The notes beneath the pieces were generated by a model. That model saw only the letters and a list, made by a program, of their open reading frames with translations, was not told the origin of the DNA and searched no databases. A program made the position numbers and the translations under genes. DNA of 64,000 bases from Sporomusaceae bacterium UBA7701 (GTDB lineage: Bacteria > Bacillota > Negativicutes > Sporomusales > UBA7701): positions 145,268 to 209,267 of the forward strand of contig DLGF01000014.1 in assembly GCA_002482545.1 (NCBI GenBank), given 5' to 3'. Numbering within the stretch: position 1 is the first letter of the stretch; each line of letters begins with the position of its first letter. Positions 50,701 through 59,000 of the stretch are shown piece by piece.

Positions 50701-51249
50701 ATGGAATACGTTGAACCAATCCGTAGTAAAAAACAAATTAGAGCTATGAAATGTTATCTAAAAAATAAAAACTTACGGGATTATCTGCTCTTTGTCTTAG
50801 GTATTAATAGCGGCTTGCGAATTTCGGATTTGTTATCTTTAACAATTGACGATGTAAAAGAGATAGACCGCATTATTCTCCGCGAAAAAAAAACCGGAAA
50901 ACCCAAAAATTTTCCGCTTTCCGATACCTGTAAAAAAGCCATCCAAGAATATCTTGGCGATATTAAAGTCGACAATGGCTGGTTGTTCAAAAGTAAAAAA
51001 GGAGATTATCCTATTACGCGGATACAAGCTTATCGAATTATCAATAAGGCGGCCCGCGCTATAGGCATTAAAGAAGCAATCGGAACTCACACCTTGCGTA
51101 AAACCTTTGGTTATTGGGCCCACAAAAATGGAGCGGATATAACCAGAATTCAAAAGCTGCTTAATCATTCAACCCCGGAAATAACCCTTGCTTATATCGG
51201 AATTACCAAGGATGAACTAGATAATATTTATATAAAGCTGAATCTATAA
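50701..51249 (+). CDS. Single-domain tyrosine recombinase
   Basis: A 182-residue XerC/D-type recombinase consisting of the catalytic domain with only a short N-terminal extension; the usual SAM-like core-binding domain (about 100 residues) is missing. Active-site residues are visible: Arg (NSGLRISDLL, about 40), Lys (EKKTGKPK, about 64-67), His-x-x-Arg (THTLRKTFGYWAH, about 130-133), His (LLNHSTPEI, about 156) and nucleophile Tyr (LAYIGIT, about 165). GGATGTGAT lies 7 bp before ATG 50701. The gene is AT-rich unlike its neighbours and is bracketed by two inverted copies of a 21-bp palindromic sequence, suggesting that it inverts the segment that encodes it. Confidence 0.9.
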   Translation: MEYVEPIRSKKQIRAMKCYLKNKNLRDYLLFVLGINSGLRISDLLSLTIDDVKEIDRIILREKKTGKPKNFPLSDTCKKAIQEYLGDIKVDNGWLFKSKKGDYPITRIQAYRIINKAARAIGIKEAIGTHTLRKTFGYWAHKNGADITRIQKLLNHSTPEITLAYIGITKDELDNIYIKLNL

Positions 51250-51330
51250 ATTTTTTATCTAAACAAGTCGAAATAAAGGGAAATTACGGGAAAAAATTGA
51301 ATTACTGTTACTAATTTCATATCAAATCAG

Positions 51331-51355
51331 GCAACATAAGTAGATTATGTTACTT
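51331..51355. repeat. Dif-like recombination site, right copy (inverted)
   Basis: Contains a 21-bp stretch (51333-51353) identical to the reverse complement of the left site, including the asymmetric spacer GTAGA. Outside the core the two copies differ at the arm ends. The opposite spacer direction predicts inversion rather than excision of 50620-51332. Confidence 0.8.
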
Positions 51356-51544
51356 AACAAAAAAATCCATCATTATATGACTCATGAATTTAAATTGGAA
51401 AATATTTTTAGATTCATAGAAAACAGCAGTTAATTTAAAAAAATCCCTTAAAGTCCAAATTAAGTTTTAAGTGGATAATTGTGTAGTCTCTTTAAACCGA
51501 AACTATAATGCTTGCTTATGGCTCTTTGAACAAAAGTTCTGCTC

Positions 51545-51586
51545 AAAGAAAGGCTTCAGTATCATGTGATACTGAAGCCTTTCTTT
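51545..51586. terminator. Perfect 20-bp hairpin
   Basis: AAAGAAAGGCTTCAGTATCA pairs perfectly with its complement around a 2-nt loop, with A/T-rich flanks on both sides. Likely a bidirectional terminator insulating the island. Confidence 0.65.
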
Positions 51587-51749
51587 GTAATAAAATTTGA
51601 AGGGCAGAATTGAGGAGGCAAAGCCCTCAAAAGGCGATTTGAGGTTTACTTACATAACATTTTTCATTAAACTTATCGTTGAAGACCAATAAAATCGGGT
51701 TCTGATTCAGTCTAATTTTTTTACTACTTAATATATCCTACTCATAAAA

Positions 51750-51778
51750 AAACCAGCAACCATATGAATTGCTGGTTT
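51750..51778. terminator. Hairpin at the right edge of the AT-rich island
   Basis: AAACCAGCAA pairs with TTGCTGGTTT around a 9-nt loop; an A-run precedes it, giving a T-run on the minus strand. Probably the terminator of the sugar operon ending at 52019. Confidence 0.65.
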
Positions 51779-52018
51779 CCATATTTAGAGCAATGGACAA
51801 CCTTTATGAGCATTGCATCAATGCATATACCATAGCCGATGCCGGTGAACGCCAGCCTGTTTTCTGCCCTTGCTTTGCGCGTATTTCCAGGCTCCAACGA
51901 CGAGGCGCTTCAAAAACAGCAGTATCCGACGTCCGGGACTGATGCGTAAACGGAGCGGATGCATCAACCCGGACGCCGGATATTTGCCTTTCTGTCTTCC
52001 CAGACAGGTCAGGATCTT

Positions 52019-52873
52019 TTAGGCAACCACCTGGGGAAGGAAGGAGCGGACCGCTTCTTTTACGGCATTGCCGGCCATATCATCGATCGCCGTTCCGACA
52101 ACAAGAATATTCACGCCTGTATTTCTAAAGGCTTTTTGATTTTGGACATTGATGCCGCCTTCCGCAAGGGTAGGAACATGAACCGACTCAACCAGCGCTT
52201 TAAGGCGTTCCCTTATTATTTCCGGAATCTCTCCTGCGGCAATTCCTTCATAGCTCATACCCGTCATGAGCCCGATGAGATCCACCCCGATCTTCTCCAT
52301 TTCCACGGCGACTTTGGCTACTTCTTCCGGTGTTTCCGCGGGGATTCCAAAGGGATGCAGGTCCTGGGGGCGCCCGATATATGCGTCTACGAGCAGTCCG
52401 AAGAAATGGGCTTTCTTCACGATTTCCTCCAGGTCGTCCAGGCCGGTTTTATGGACATGCAGCCCGTCGGCGCCGGCTTCGGACATGAGCTTGAAATCAG
52501 CGTCGGTCAGCAGGGTAGGCAGCACTTCGGTAAATCCTCCCGGAATACCCACGGTTATATAGATGTCGGGTCCGGCGATCTGACGAACGCCGGAAGTCAC
52601 CTTGGCCATTTCGGCTATGGGTATCTCATGGCGAATTTGCTCCGCTTTATGCATGCTGGTTACGCCTTTGTAGCCCCGGGCCAGTACTACTGCCGGATGG
52701 TTCGGTTCGAGCATCCTCGCTCCGGCGTCGATAGCGGCTTTGGCCATCCGGGCGTCGTCTCCCGTGATGCCGGTTGAAAGCAGCGTTGTTCCGCCATGTA
52801 ATTCAATAGCCTTTAGCACTTTCTGCCTTGCAAGTTCCATTTTCCTTTGCATATCTGCCTTGATCATATCCAT
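52019..52873 (-). CDS. TIM-barrel phosphosugar-type protein, function unknown
   Basis: A 284-residue (beta/alpha)8-like protein. GGTTLLSTGITGDDARMAKAAIDAGARMLEPNHPA, the GADGLHVHKTGLDDLEEIVKKAHFFGLLVDAYIGRPQDLHP block, VDLIGLMTGMSYEG and VPTLAEGGINVQNQKAFRNTGVNILVVGTAI resemble phosphate-binding barrels such as aldolases and epimerases; the last has the TLAEGGI phosphate-site pattern. The exact family is not known to me. It is 26 bp downstream of the PTS permease gene, so it should act on the imported phosphosugar. Confidence 0.7.
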   Translation of the reverse strand: MDMIKADMQRKMELARQKVLKAIELHGGTTLLSTGITGDDARMAKAAIDAGARMLEPNHPAVVLARGYKGVTSMHKAEQIRHEIPIAEMAKVTSGVRQIAGPDIYITVGIPGGFTEVLPTLLTDADFKLMSEAGADGLHVHKTGLDDLEEIVKKAHFFGLLVDAYIGRPQDLHPFGIPAETPEEVAKVAVEMEKIGVDLIGLMTGMSYEGIAAGEIPEIIRERLKALVESVHVPTLAEGGINVQNQKAFRNTGVNILVVGTAIDDMAGNAVKEAVRSFLPQVVA

Positions 52874-52899
52874 TAACCCTTCTTTTTTGATAAAATTGG

Positions 52900-54483
52900 T
52901 TAGCTTAACGTAATTTCTTTATCCTTTTTCGCGTCCCTCACCCTGGCGATTTTATTGGCCATCAACGTGATCAGAAAGGCGCTGATCCCCGCCACCAGCA
53001 TACTGATCAAAAAGCCGGCGGGATGGTTGGACAACGTGGGGGCGACCACTGACGGCACATATGCCGTGCCCCGGACCTGGAAGAGTCCCACGACAGCTCC
53101 CGAGATGCATGCCGACAGCAAAGCGCCGCCAAAAACCAGTCTATTGGAGAACATAAATGGGTATGAAGCCTCAACGAAGGTGCCGAAGGCTATATTGATA
53201 AAGAACCCCGGGGCCGCAACAGCGGCTTCATCCTTGATGCGCGGGTAAATCGTGTTGGCCAGGGTAATTCCCGCCGATACCATGACCAAGCCGCACATGT
53301 CGATGGCTCCCAGAAAACTGTTTCCCGTCTTTTCCATCTCAAGCATAACGATAGGAAGGATAGCAGCATGATACACACCGCCGATAATCGCCGGCCAGAT
53401 CAAAAGTCCCGCTACTGCTCCACAAAGAACAGCATTGTACTGAAGGGCCATGTCAATTAAAGTTCTGATCCCGTTACCGGCCATTAACGCCACCGGGGCA
53501 ATCAGGAAATGGACCAATAAGCCGGCGATCAGGCCGGACAGCCCGCCGGCCACTATATTGGCGGTAGTGCCCGGGAATTTCCACTGGAGGCATTTCATCA
53601 GGAAGACATTCACGAGTATTCCCGCCGCCACGCCGCCGATGATCCCGCCAATCAGTCCGCCGTCTGTCGACAAGACGCCCGCCACCACGCCGGACACAAT
53701 GGCAACTTCATTCATGCCGGATACTTGTTTGGCCGCAACGGCGGCAACAATAATCGGCAACGCCCCGATCATGGTGTCAAAAAGCGATGTCACCGATTCC
53801 GGCATTCCAGGAATTTTACTTATGACAAGAGTAAGCGCCATGGCGATGAAACCCGGCAATGAAGCCATCAAGATTCCCCGGAGGCTTATCCGCGAAAAGA
53901 CGCTTCCCGACTGTTCGATCTCCCCGGCATTGCCGATCGCCGGACGATATTTCATGTCCCAATGTTTTGCCAGAGCAAACAGACTGGCTACCGCCCTGGT
54001 CCGGTTGGTGGTGCCTGTTGTTCCGGAAACAGCAATAACCTTCAAGCCTTTCGTTTGCGCTTTGGCCATGGACGTTCCGCCGGTGCCGGTGGCCGGAATT
54101 TTGGCTTTGATCGCCGCTTCGATCGATTCTTTATTGATTCTTTCCGGGTCCGCGCTGGCCAGAATGATTCCGTCGATTTCCCCATTTGCAATTAATTGGG
54201 CTACTTTTTGGTCCTCAGCCGCCGCGGCCGCGTTGACCTCGTCCAGTGTTCCCGACAAAACGATCCCTAGATCATTGCCGTCCCAGGTCCATAAGTGGGT
54301 CTTGGTTGTCGGCTTTACGAAATCCATCGAAGCTTCCGCTGCGACAAATAATACCGCGCCTACTTCCATCCCCGCGGCCTTAATTTGTTGAACGGTCTCT
54401 CCGAGCAGGCCCTTGGGATCCTTGCCGCCCAAGGCATACAGATTGCCTCCGCTACTGCCCAAAATTGCAATTTTTTTACTCAC
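52900..54483 (-). CDS. PTS EIIC-like permease (fructose-type) with unusual N-terminal domain
   Basis: A 527-residue protein. Residues about 195-520 form a ten-helix fructose-family IIC permease (MKYRPAIGNAGEIEQSG, AVAAKQVSGMNEVAIVSGVVAGVLSTDGGLIGGIIGG, NIAFGTFVEASYPFMFSN with the GEAAP-like site GTFVEASYPF). The first 190 residues are a Rossmann-like domain (KIAILGSSGGNLYALGG, IDGIILASADPERINK, AKIPATGTGGTSMAKAQ) that is not a IIB domain and lacks its phospho-Cys. No IIA or IIB gene is adjacent. The GTG start follows GGGGAGG. Controlled by the phased repeats at 54813-54842. Confidence 0.82.
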   Translation of the reverse strand: MSKKIAILGSSGGNLYALGGKDPKGLLGETVQQIKAAGMEVGAVLFVAAEASMDFVKPTTKTHLWTWDGNDLGIVLSGTLDEVNAAAAAEDQKVAQLIANGEIDGIILASADPERINKESIEAAIKAKIPATGTGGTSMAKAQTKGLKVIAVSGTTGTTNRTRAVASLFALAKHWDMKYRPAIGNAGEIEQSGSVFSRISLRGILMASLPGFIAMALTLVISKIPGMPESVTSLFDTMIGALPIIVAAVAAKQVSGMNEVAIVSGVVAGVLSTDGGLIGGIIGGVAAGILVNVFLMKCLQWKFPGTTANIVAGGLSGLIAGLLVHFLIAPVALMAGNGIRTLIDMALQYNAVLCGAVAGLLIWPAIIGGVYHAAILPIVMLEMEKTGNSFLGAIDMCGLVMVSAGITLANTIYPRIKDEAAVAAPGFFINIAFGTFVEASYPFMFSNRLVFGGALLSACISGAVVGLFQVRGTAYVPSVVAPTLSNHPAGFLISMLVAGISAFLITLMANKIARVRDAKKDKEITLS

Positions 54484-54812
54484 TGGAACCTCCCCTTCTT
54501 GTTATGCATTAGATTTCCGGCAATTTTTGCTGTTAGGAATTCCCCCCTCCCCTACTCTTATCCATTTGCTTTGCGGATCAATCCCGGTCGCCCTCCCGGC
54601 CAATCTGCCTAAATCCTTTGACCGGCTGCTTTCCTCCTGCAAATAATGTTTTTCCGGACTCCCAAGCGCCGCAAGACTTGCTACCACCTTCACGCAAATA
54701 ATAAGATTCTAAAAGGACAGTCTGACGGTACCGGCTTAGCTCCGGACCAGTCGGAAATTGCAATGGGTTCGATCTCGATCGATCATAATGTTTTTTTATG
54801 TTTTAATAATTA

Positions 54813-54842
54813 ATTTTTGATCATTTTTGATCGTTATCGATC
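54813..54842. promoter_or_regulatory. Phased 10-bp repeats, probable DeoR operator
   Basis: ATTTTTGATC occurs twice in direct tandem (54813-54822, 54823-54832), followed by a degenerate third unit GTTATCGATC. Ten-bp helical phasing is typical for DeoR-family operators. It lies just downstream of the -10 element on the minus strand. Confidence 0.7.
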
Positions 54843-54851
54843 ATTAACTTA

Positions 54852-54880
54852 ATTATAAATCCAATTGGGTATGGACGCAA
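54852..54880 (-). promoter_or_regulatory. Promoter of the PTS-like operon
   Basis: On the minus strand TTGCGT, 17 bp, TATAAT. The phased repeats start 10 bp after the -10, so a bound repressor would cover the start point. Confidence 0.7.
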
Positions 54881-54921
54881 CAGTTATTTAGCAACAAGTG
54901 ATTAAGCCCTTCCAAAACAAG

Positions 54922-54951
54922 AAAATCAGCAGGAAGAGTCCCGCTGATTTT
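54922..54951 (-). terminator. Terminator after glycerate kinase
   Basis: AAAATCAGC pairs with GCTGATTTT (plus an inner GGA/TCC); on the minus strand it is followed by CTTGTTTTGG. Located 109 bp after the glycerate kinase stop. Confidence 0.7.
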
Positions 54952-55059
54952 TATTGGGCATGTTTGGGCCGGTAGGTTGCAAGAAATAGCCTAACCTCCC
55001 CCTGCCTCCGAGCTAATGTTGTCGATGAATCAGTACCAGGCCCGGCCGTACAAACCAGC

Positions 55060-56226
55060 TTAGCCTTCTTCAGCACAGCGCCCCCGTTTCATATTCATTC
55101 CTACTTTAACAATATTGCAAAGGCGTTCGACGCCGTCTTCGATTAATTCCGCTCCGAGCTCCGAACATTCCTCCAGGGTCATCGGGCCGGGTACGATACT
55201 CGTCACTCCGTCAATTCCGTGCTTCAGCACTTCCTTATGCCCTTGCCCCAGACCACCGGCAATACACAATACGGGAACATTGTACTTTTGGGCCAGCTTG
55301 GCTACTCCTACCGGCGCCTTGCCAAATGCCGTCTGGAAATCGGTGCGCCCTTCCCCGGTGATTACAAGTTGTGCCGGCTTCACTGTCTCTTCAAAACCAA
55401 TCGCTTCTAGAACAATTTCCACGCCGGGTCTCAGTTCGGCTTCCGTAAAAAATAACAGTCCGGCCCCCAGTCCGCCGGCAGCTCCCGCTCCCGGCTTCTC
55501 CGCCACATCCTTCCCTGTCGCCTTTTGAACTTTTGCCGCAAAATGCCGCAGCGCAGCATCCAGTTGCGCAATCATTTCCGGACTTGCCCCTTTCTGCGGG
55601 CCATAGACGGCTGATGCTCCCTTGGGCCCGCATAAAGGATTATCCACATCGCAGGCTACCATGACCCTGGTATCCTTAAGCCGCTCGTCCAAACCGGAAA
55701 TGTCCACCCTGTCCAGATTTGCCAAAGCCGCACCGCCGTAAGAAAGCTCTTTTCCCTCGGCATCCAGAAACTTTACTCCTAGCGCCTGGGCCATACCGCT
55801 CCCGCCATCATTCGTAGCACTGCCGCCAATGCCGATAATGATATTTCGCAATCCCCTGTCCAGAGCTGCCTTTATCAGTTCTCCCGTTCCCAGCGTTGTT
55901 GTGATCAGCGGATTTTTTTGGCCCTCGGGCAGAAGAGGCAGTCCCGATGCCGCCGCCATTTCAATAACCGCAGTTTCGCCGTCTCCCATAATACCCCAGA
56001 AAGCTTTTGTCCTATGGCCAAGCGGGCCAATCACATCTTGGTATACAATCTGGCCATTAGTGGCTGTAACCAATGCTTCTACAGTTCCTTCCCCGCCGTC
56101 GGCGATTGGCATCTTTATGACTTCAGCATCGAAAAAAACCCGCTTTATTCCTTTTTCTATGGCATTGGCAGCTCCCACCGCCGACACAGTCCCCTTGAAT
56201 GAATCCGGTGCAACTACAATTCGCAT
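55060..56226 (-). CDS. glxK: Glycerate kinase (GarK/GlxK family)
   Basis: A 388-residue type I glycerate kinase making 2-phosphoglycerate. Family motifs: MRIVVAPDSFKGTVSA (start), MPIADGGEGTVEAL (about 40-53), IIGIGGSATNDGGSGMAQALG (about 130-150), DVDNPLCGPKGASAVYGPQKGA, and LVITGEGRTDFQTAFGKAPVGVA. The location between the DeoR gene and the PTS-like operon suggests that glycerate or tartronate semialdehyde arises in this pathway. The ribosome site is modest. Confidence 0.93.
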   Translation of the reverse strand: MRIVVAPDSFKGTVSAVGAANAIEKGIKRVFFDAEVIKMPIADGGEGTVEALVTATNGQIVYQDVIGPLGHRTKAFWGIMGDGETAVIEMAAASGLPLLPEGQKNPLITTTLGTGELIKAALDRGLRNIIIGIGGSATNDGGSGMAQALGVKFLDAEGKELSYGGAALANLDRVDISGLDERLKDTRVMVACDVDNPLCGPKGASAVYGPQKGASPEMIAQLDAALRHFAAKVQKATGKDVAEKPGAGAAGGLGAGLLFFTEAELRPGVEIVLEAIGFEETVKPAQLVITGEGRTDFQTAFGKAPVGVAKLAQKYNVPVLCIAGGLGQGHKEVLKHGIDGVTSIVPGPMTLEECSELGAELIEDGVERLCNIVKVGMNMKRGRCAEEG

Positions 56227-56742
56227 ACTACACCCAGCCTTTCCATCTATTAGGTCCTTTTAACGACTGCATTCTTATTTTATTTAAAATCTGAATTGAT
56301 TACAATTATCCTCCAGAATTCAACTTATCAGAGAATACAAGTAAATTTTATCAAAAGGCTATCTAGCAATTAGCGAGGATTCCAGGCTTTTTCTTGTTTT
56401 GACCCGCAAACATTGTACAAATTATCTAATGGGCTACTCAATTTTCTAGGTTGCCGGCATAGAAATGTAATCAAAAGGGCATGCATGCTTGGCCGAACAA
56501 AGGTCTGCCGCCAGCCGCATTCTACTTTGACCGTCCAGGAGAAGCGCTCAATCATGTCCTTGCTCCCGGACTCCTGGGCGGGATATGGAAGCCACGCGCC
56601 GGGCGTGCGATATTCCGCCTATATAGAACAAGAGAAGTTTTCCTAAGAAAACTTCTCTTGTTATGCTAAAAAATCGCGCCAACCAATTGCAGTCGAAACG
56701 CTGTCATGGCCTAGCCCGCCAGGGCGTTTTTAAAGGATTGCT
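56227..56742. other. Intergenic region between deoR and glycerate kinase genes
   Basis: No supported gene. Contains the deoR terminator at 56627-56662 and the glycerate kinase upstream region; short open frames here have no ribosome site. Confidence 0.5.
56627..56662 (-). terminator. Terminator after deoR
   Basis: A perfect 16-bp stem (AACAAGAGAAGTTTTC and complement) with loop CTAA, 80 bp after the deoR stop. Confidence 0.7.
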
Positions 56743-57525
56743 TTACACCAAATCATCATCACAATTTACGACGAGAAGGTCAACGCCTCTTTTCTTTAAA
56801 TTAGCCGGCATTTGAGGATCGATATCACAATCCGTCACAATCATTTTAACATCACTGAATTTGCAAATATTGATGAAGGACACCTTGCCGAATTTGCTTG
56901 AATCGGTCAGCGCGATGACTTCCTTCGACCGCTCGATGAAAGCCCTCTTTGTTTCCACCTCGTCCATGCCAAAGTCGGTGATACCGGAATTCTCCGAAAT
57001 CCCGGCCGCGCCCAGGAAAAATTTATCAAAGTGATACTGGCGTATTACCCCTCTGGCGATCGGTCCGCCGAGACAGTTCTCATTATGCTGCAGCATTCCG
57101 CCGACAAGGTATACCGCTACATTGGTGTTTAGGAGGATACCTGCAATCGTCAGACTGGCTGTGAAAACAGTAATATTATTGCGGCCCCTTAACACTTTGG
57201 CGAGTTCGATCGTGGTGCTGCCGACGTCCAAGGCAATAACCTCGCCGTCTTTGACGAGGCTGGCGGCCGCCTTGGCGATGAACCGTTTCTTTTGAAGGTT
57301 TTCCGTTTCCCGCTCGTGCAAAGAAGGCACATGCCCGAAGGTCGACCGGGCCAGCATCGCGCCTCCGCGGTAACGGACAACCAGGCCTTTCTCATATAAT
57401 TTTTGAAGATCCCGCCTTATTGTAATGGAGGAAACATGAAACAAGTTCTCCAAATTCTCCGTAGTCACCGACTCTTCCTGATATAATATGTTCATTATTT
57501 GATTCAGACGCTCAGCCTCATTCAC
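56743..57525 (-). CDS. DeoR-family sugar-metabolism repressor
   Basis: A 260-residue repressor. The N-terminal HTH (about 1-57) reads MNEAERLNQIMNILYQEESVTTENLENLFHVSSITIRRDLQKLYEKG. The C-terminal sugar-phosphate sensor domain has VIALDVGSTTIELAKVL, VYLVGGMLQHNENCLGGPIA, FFLGAAGISENSGITDFGMDEVETKRAFIERS and ALTDSSKFGKVSF. It precedes glycerate kinase and the PTS-like operon on the same strand and is the obvious binder of the 10-bp phased repeats at 54813. The ligand is probably a phosphosugar of the pathway. Confidence 0.92.
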   Translation of the reverse strand: MNEAERLNQIMNILYQEESVTTENLENLFHVSSITIRRDLQKLYEKGLVVRYRGGAMLARSTFGHVPSLHERETENLQKKRFIAKAAASLVKDGEVIALDVGSTTIELAKVLRGRNNITVFTASLTIAGILLNTNVAVYLVGGMLQHNENCLGGPIARGVIRQYHFDKFFLGAAGISENSGITDFGMDEVETKRAFIERSKEVIALTDSSKFGKVSFINICKFSDVKMIVTDCDIDPQMPANLKKRGVDLLVVNCDDDLV

Positions 57526-57935
57526 AGTCCGTTCACCACTTTTCGCAGTATTGTTCAGAAACCGATCATTTCACCTTGATACCTTTTTCTCTAAGATTAA
57601 ATTATAACATTTCATTTTATATTACGCCACTTCCCCTGGCCAGGCTGACCTCCACCCCGGCGCATGGAACATCCGCCCTACGGCGGCAGTAGCCCCTATT
57701 GGCCCTCACCGCCGGCATTTCTTTCGAAGATTGACAAGCTTTGAAACAGCGATGTTCGCTTTTGAAGAACGGGATATCAAGAAAATACCAGAAAGACAGT
57801 GGACAAGGGGACGGTGGTGCTGCCCTGTATTACAGGACAGCACCATCGTCCCCTTGCCTTATACTTTCTCTCATGGCAAAATCAGTGACAATCACCTTAT
57901 CCGACCAACAAGTATTCATTGAAGACTTTAACTTT
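57526..57935. other. Intergenic region with REP-like palindrome
   Basis: Between deoR and the glycosyltransferase gene. Holds the deoR promoter region (57530-57600) and the long palindrome at 57804-57856. No gene seen. Confidence 0.5.
57804..57856. repeat. REP/MITE-like long palindrome
   Basis: A stem of about 26 bp with one G-U and one mismatch: CAAGGGGACG...CGTCCCCTTG outer arms, TGGTGCTG/CAGCACCA middle, CCTGTA/TACAGG inner, 1-nt loop. Sequences beginning GGACAAGGGGACGG are common dispersed intergenic palindromes in Clostridia-type genomes and are often linked to IS200-like TnpA; this is from general knowledge. No transposase is nearby. Confidence 0.6.
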
Positions 57936-59000
57936 TTATTCCATTATACCGTGATAAATGTTTTTGTAATTTGTCGCCATATTTTTACCAGTAAACCGAT
58001 TAGCCGTGTGAATGCCCCCCGCTTTCAGTTTGGCGGCTAATTGGTCGTCAGTCAATACCTTTATTACAGCTTGCGCCAGCATTGCCGGATCCTCGGGCGG
58101 GAAAAGCAGGCCGGTTTCGCCATCGGCAATAATTTCCGCCGTTCCTCCGCTATTGCTCCCGACAACGGGAGCCCCCGCGGCCATGGCTTCGACTGTCACC
58201 CGTCCAAACGGCTCGTTTAGGGATGCCATCACGAAAACATCCAGGTCTTTCATGATCTCGGGAATATTGCTTCGCGCCCCCAAGAAATGGACGTCCCCGT
58301 TCATTTCCTGCAGCTCAGAACTATCGCCGCCGCCAACGACGACAAAAACCGTGTCGGGATTCGCGGACAGGATCGCCGGGATGCTGCGAAGCAAAGTCCA
58401 ATGGCCCTTGCTGGGATGAATCTGGCCGACCATGCCGACAATTTTAGTTCCGGCGGCAAGGCCTAACTCTTTCCGCAACGCTCCCGGGGACGCAGCAGAG
58501 TATTCTTGTATATCTATTCCGTTATAAACCACCGTTATCTTTTCTGACGGGAAAACCGTGATCGCGTTTTTTACCGCTTGCGACACGGCGATTACCTGAT
58601 CAACCTTTTTATACAGCCACCGGTGCAGCCTCGTGTTTTTTAGAGGAGCCAATATGCGCCTGGTTATTACTACTTTTAATTGGGGGTTAAAAGTTTTGGC
58701 CAGGCATGCCAACCAATAGTCGCGCCCATTATGGGCATGGATGATGCCGATGGCGTTTTCCCGGCAATAATTGGCCAGCGTCCAGGCGCTCTTTATGTCA
58801 ATAGCGTTGCGGAGCGGCAGGTTGACAACCGGAATATTGGCATCCCTTGCTCTTTGGTCAGTAGGGCTTTCGTCTCGGCACGCCAGAACGACGCTTACCC
58901 CTAAGGCCATCAACTCCCTGCACAGCAAAAAAACACTTTCTTCACCGCCGCGCCAAATGCTCATGGAGTTCATCTGCATGATCTTTATAGTGTCTGCCAC
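57936..59000 (-). CDS. Glycosyltransferase family 4
   Basis: A 354-residue GT-B retaining glycosyltransferase. The N-terminal MNSMSIWRGGEESVFLLCRELMALG is the acceptor-side glycine loop region. AVKNAITVFPSEKITVVYNGID and GMVGQIHPSKGHWTLLRSIPAI are the linker and donor-domain motifs. NEPFGRVTVEAMAAGAPVVGSNSGGTAEII holds the EX7E nucleotide-sugar site. The GTG start follows GGAGG by 7 bp. First (rightmost-oriented) member of the LPS/glycan locus; sugar specificity unknown. Confidence 0.92.
   Translation of the reverse strand: MADTIKIMQMNSMSIWRGGEESVFLLCRELMALGVSVVLACRDESPTDQRARDANIPVVNLPLRNAIDIKSAWTLANYCRENAIGIIHAHNGRDYWLACLAKTFNPQLKVVITRRILAPLKNTRLHRWLYKKVDQVIAVSQAVKNAITVFPSEKITVVYNGIDIQEYSAASPGALRKELGLAAGTKIVGMVGQIHPSKGHWTLLRSIPAILSANPDTVFVVVGGGDSSELQEMNGDVHFLGARSNIPEIMKDLDVFVMASLNEPFGRVTVEAMAAGAPVVGSNSGGTAEIIADGETGLLFPPEDPAMLAQAVIKVLTDDQLAAKLKAGGIHTANRFTGKNMATNYKNIYHGIME

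Larger units (their letters stand above)
51250..52018. other. AT-rich gene-free region right of the recombinase
   Basis: No coding frame with a ribosome site and protein-like composition was found. It carries the right recombination site (51331-51355) and two strong hairpins (51545-51586 and 51750-51778). Base composition matches the recombinase gene up to about 51.8 kb and then returns to the GC level of the rest. Confidence 0.6.
54484..55059. other. Regulatory region of the PTS-like operon
   Basis: No gene seen. It holds, from right to left, the glycerate kinase terminator (54922-54951), a promoter (54852-54880), DeoR-type repeats (54813-54842), and further GATC-rich sequence GATCTCGATCGATCAT at 54771-54786. 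Confidence 0.6.

Noticed and set aside
51354..51430. An 18-codon plus-strand frame starting at the ATG near 51377
   Set aside because: Too short, no ribosome site, and low-complexity AT-rich sequence.
56370..56669. Short open frames between deoR and glycerate kinase genes
   Set aside because: No ribosome sites and no protein-like pattern; they overlap the deoR terminator hairpin.
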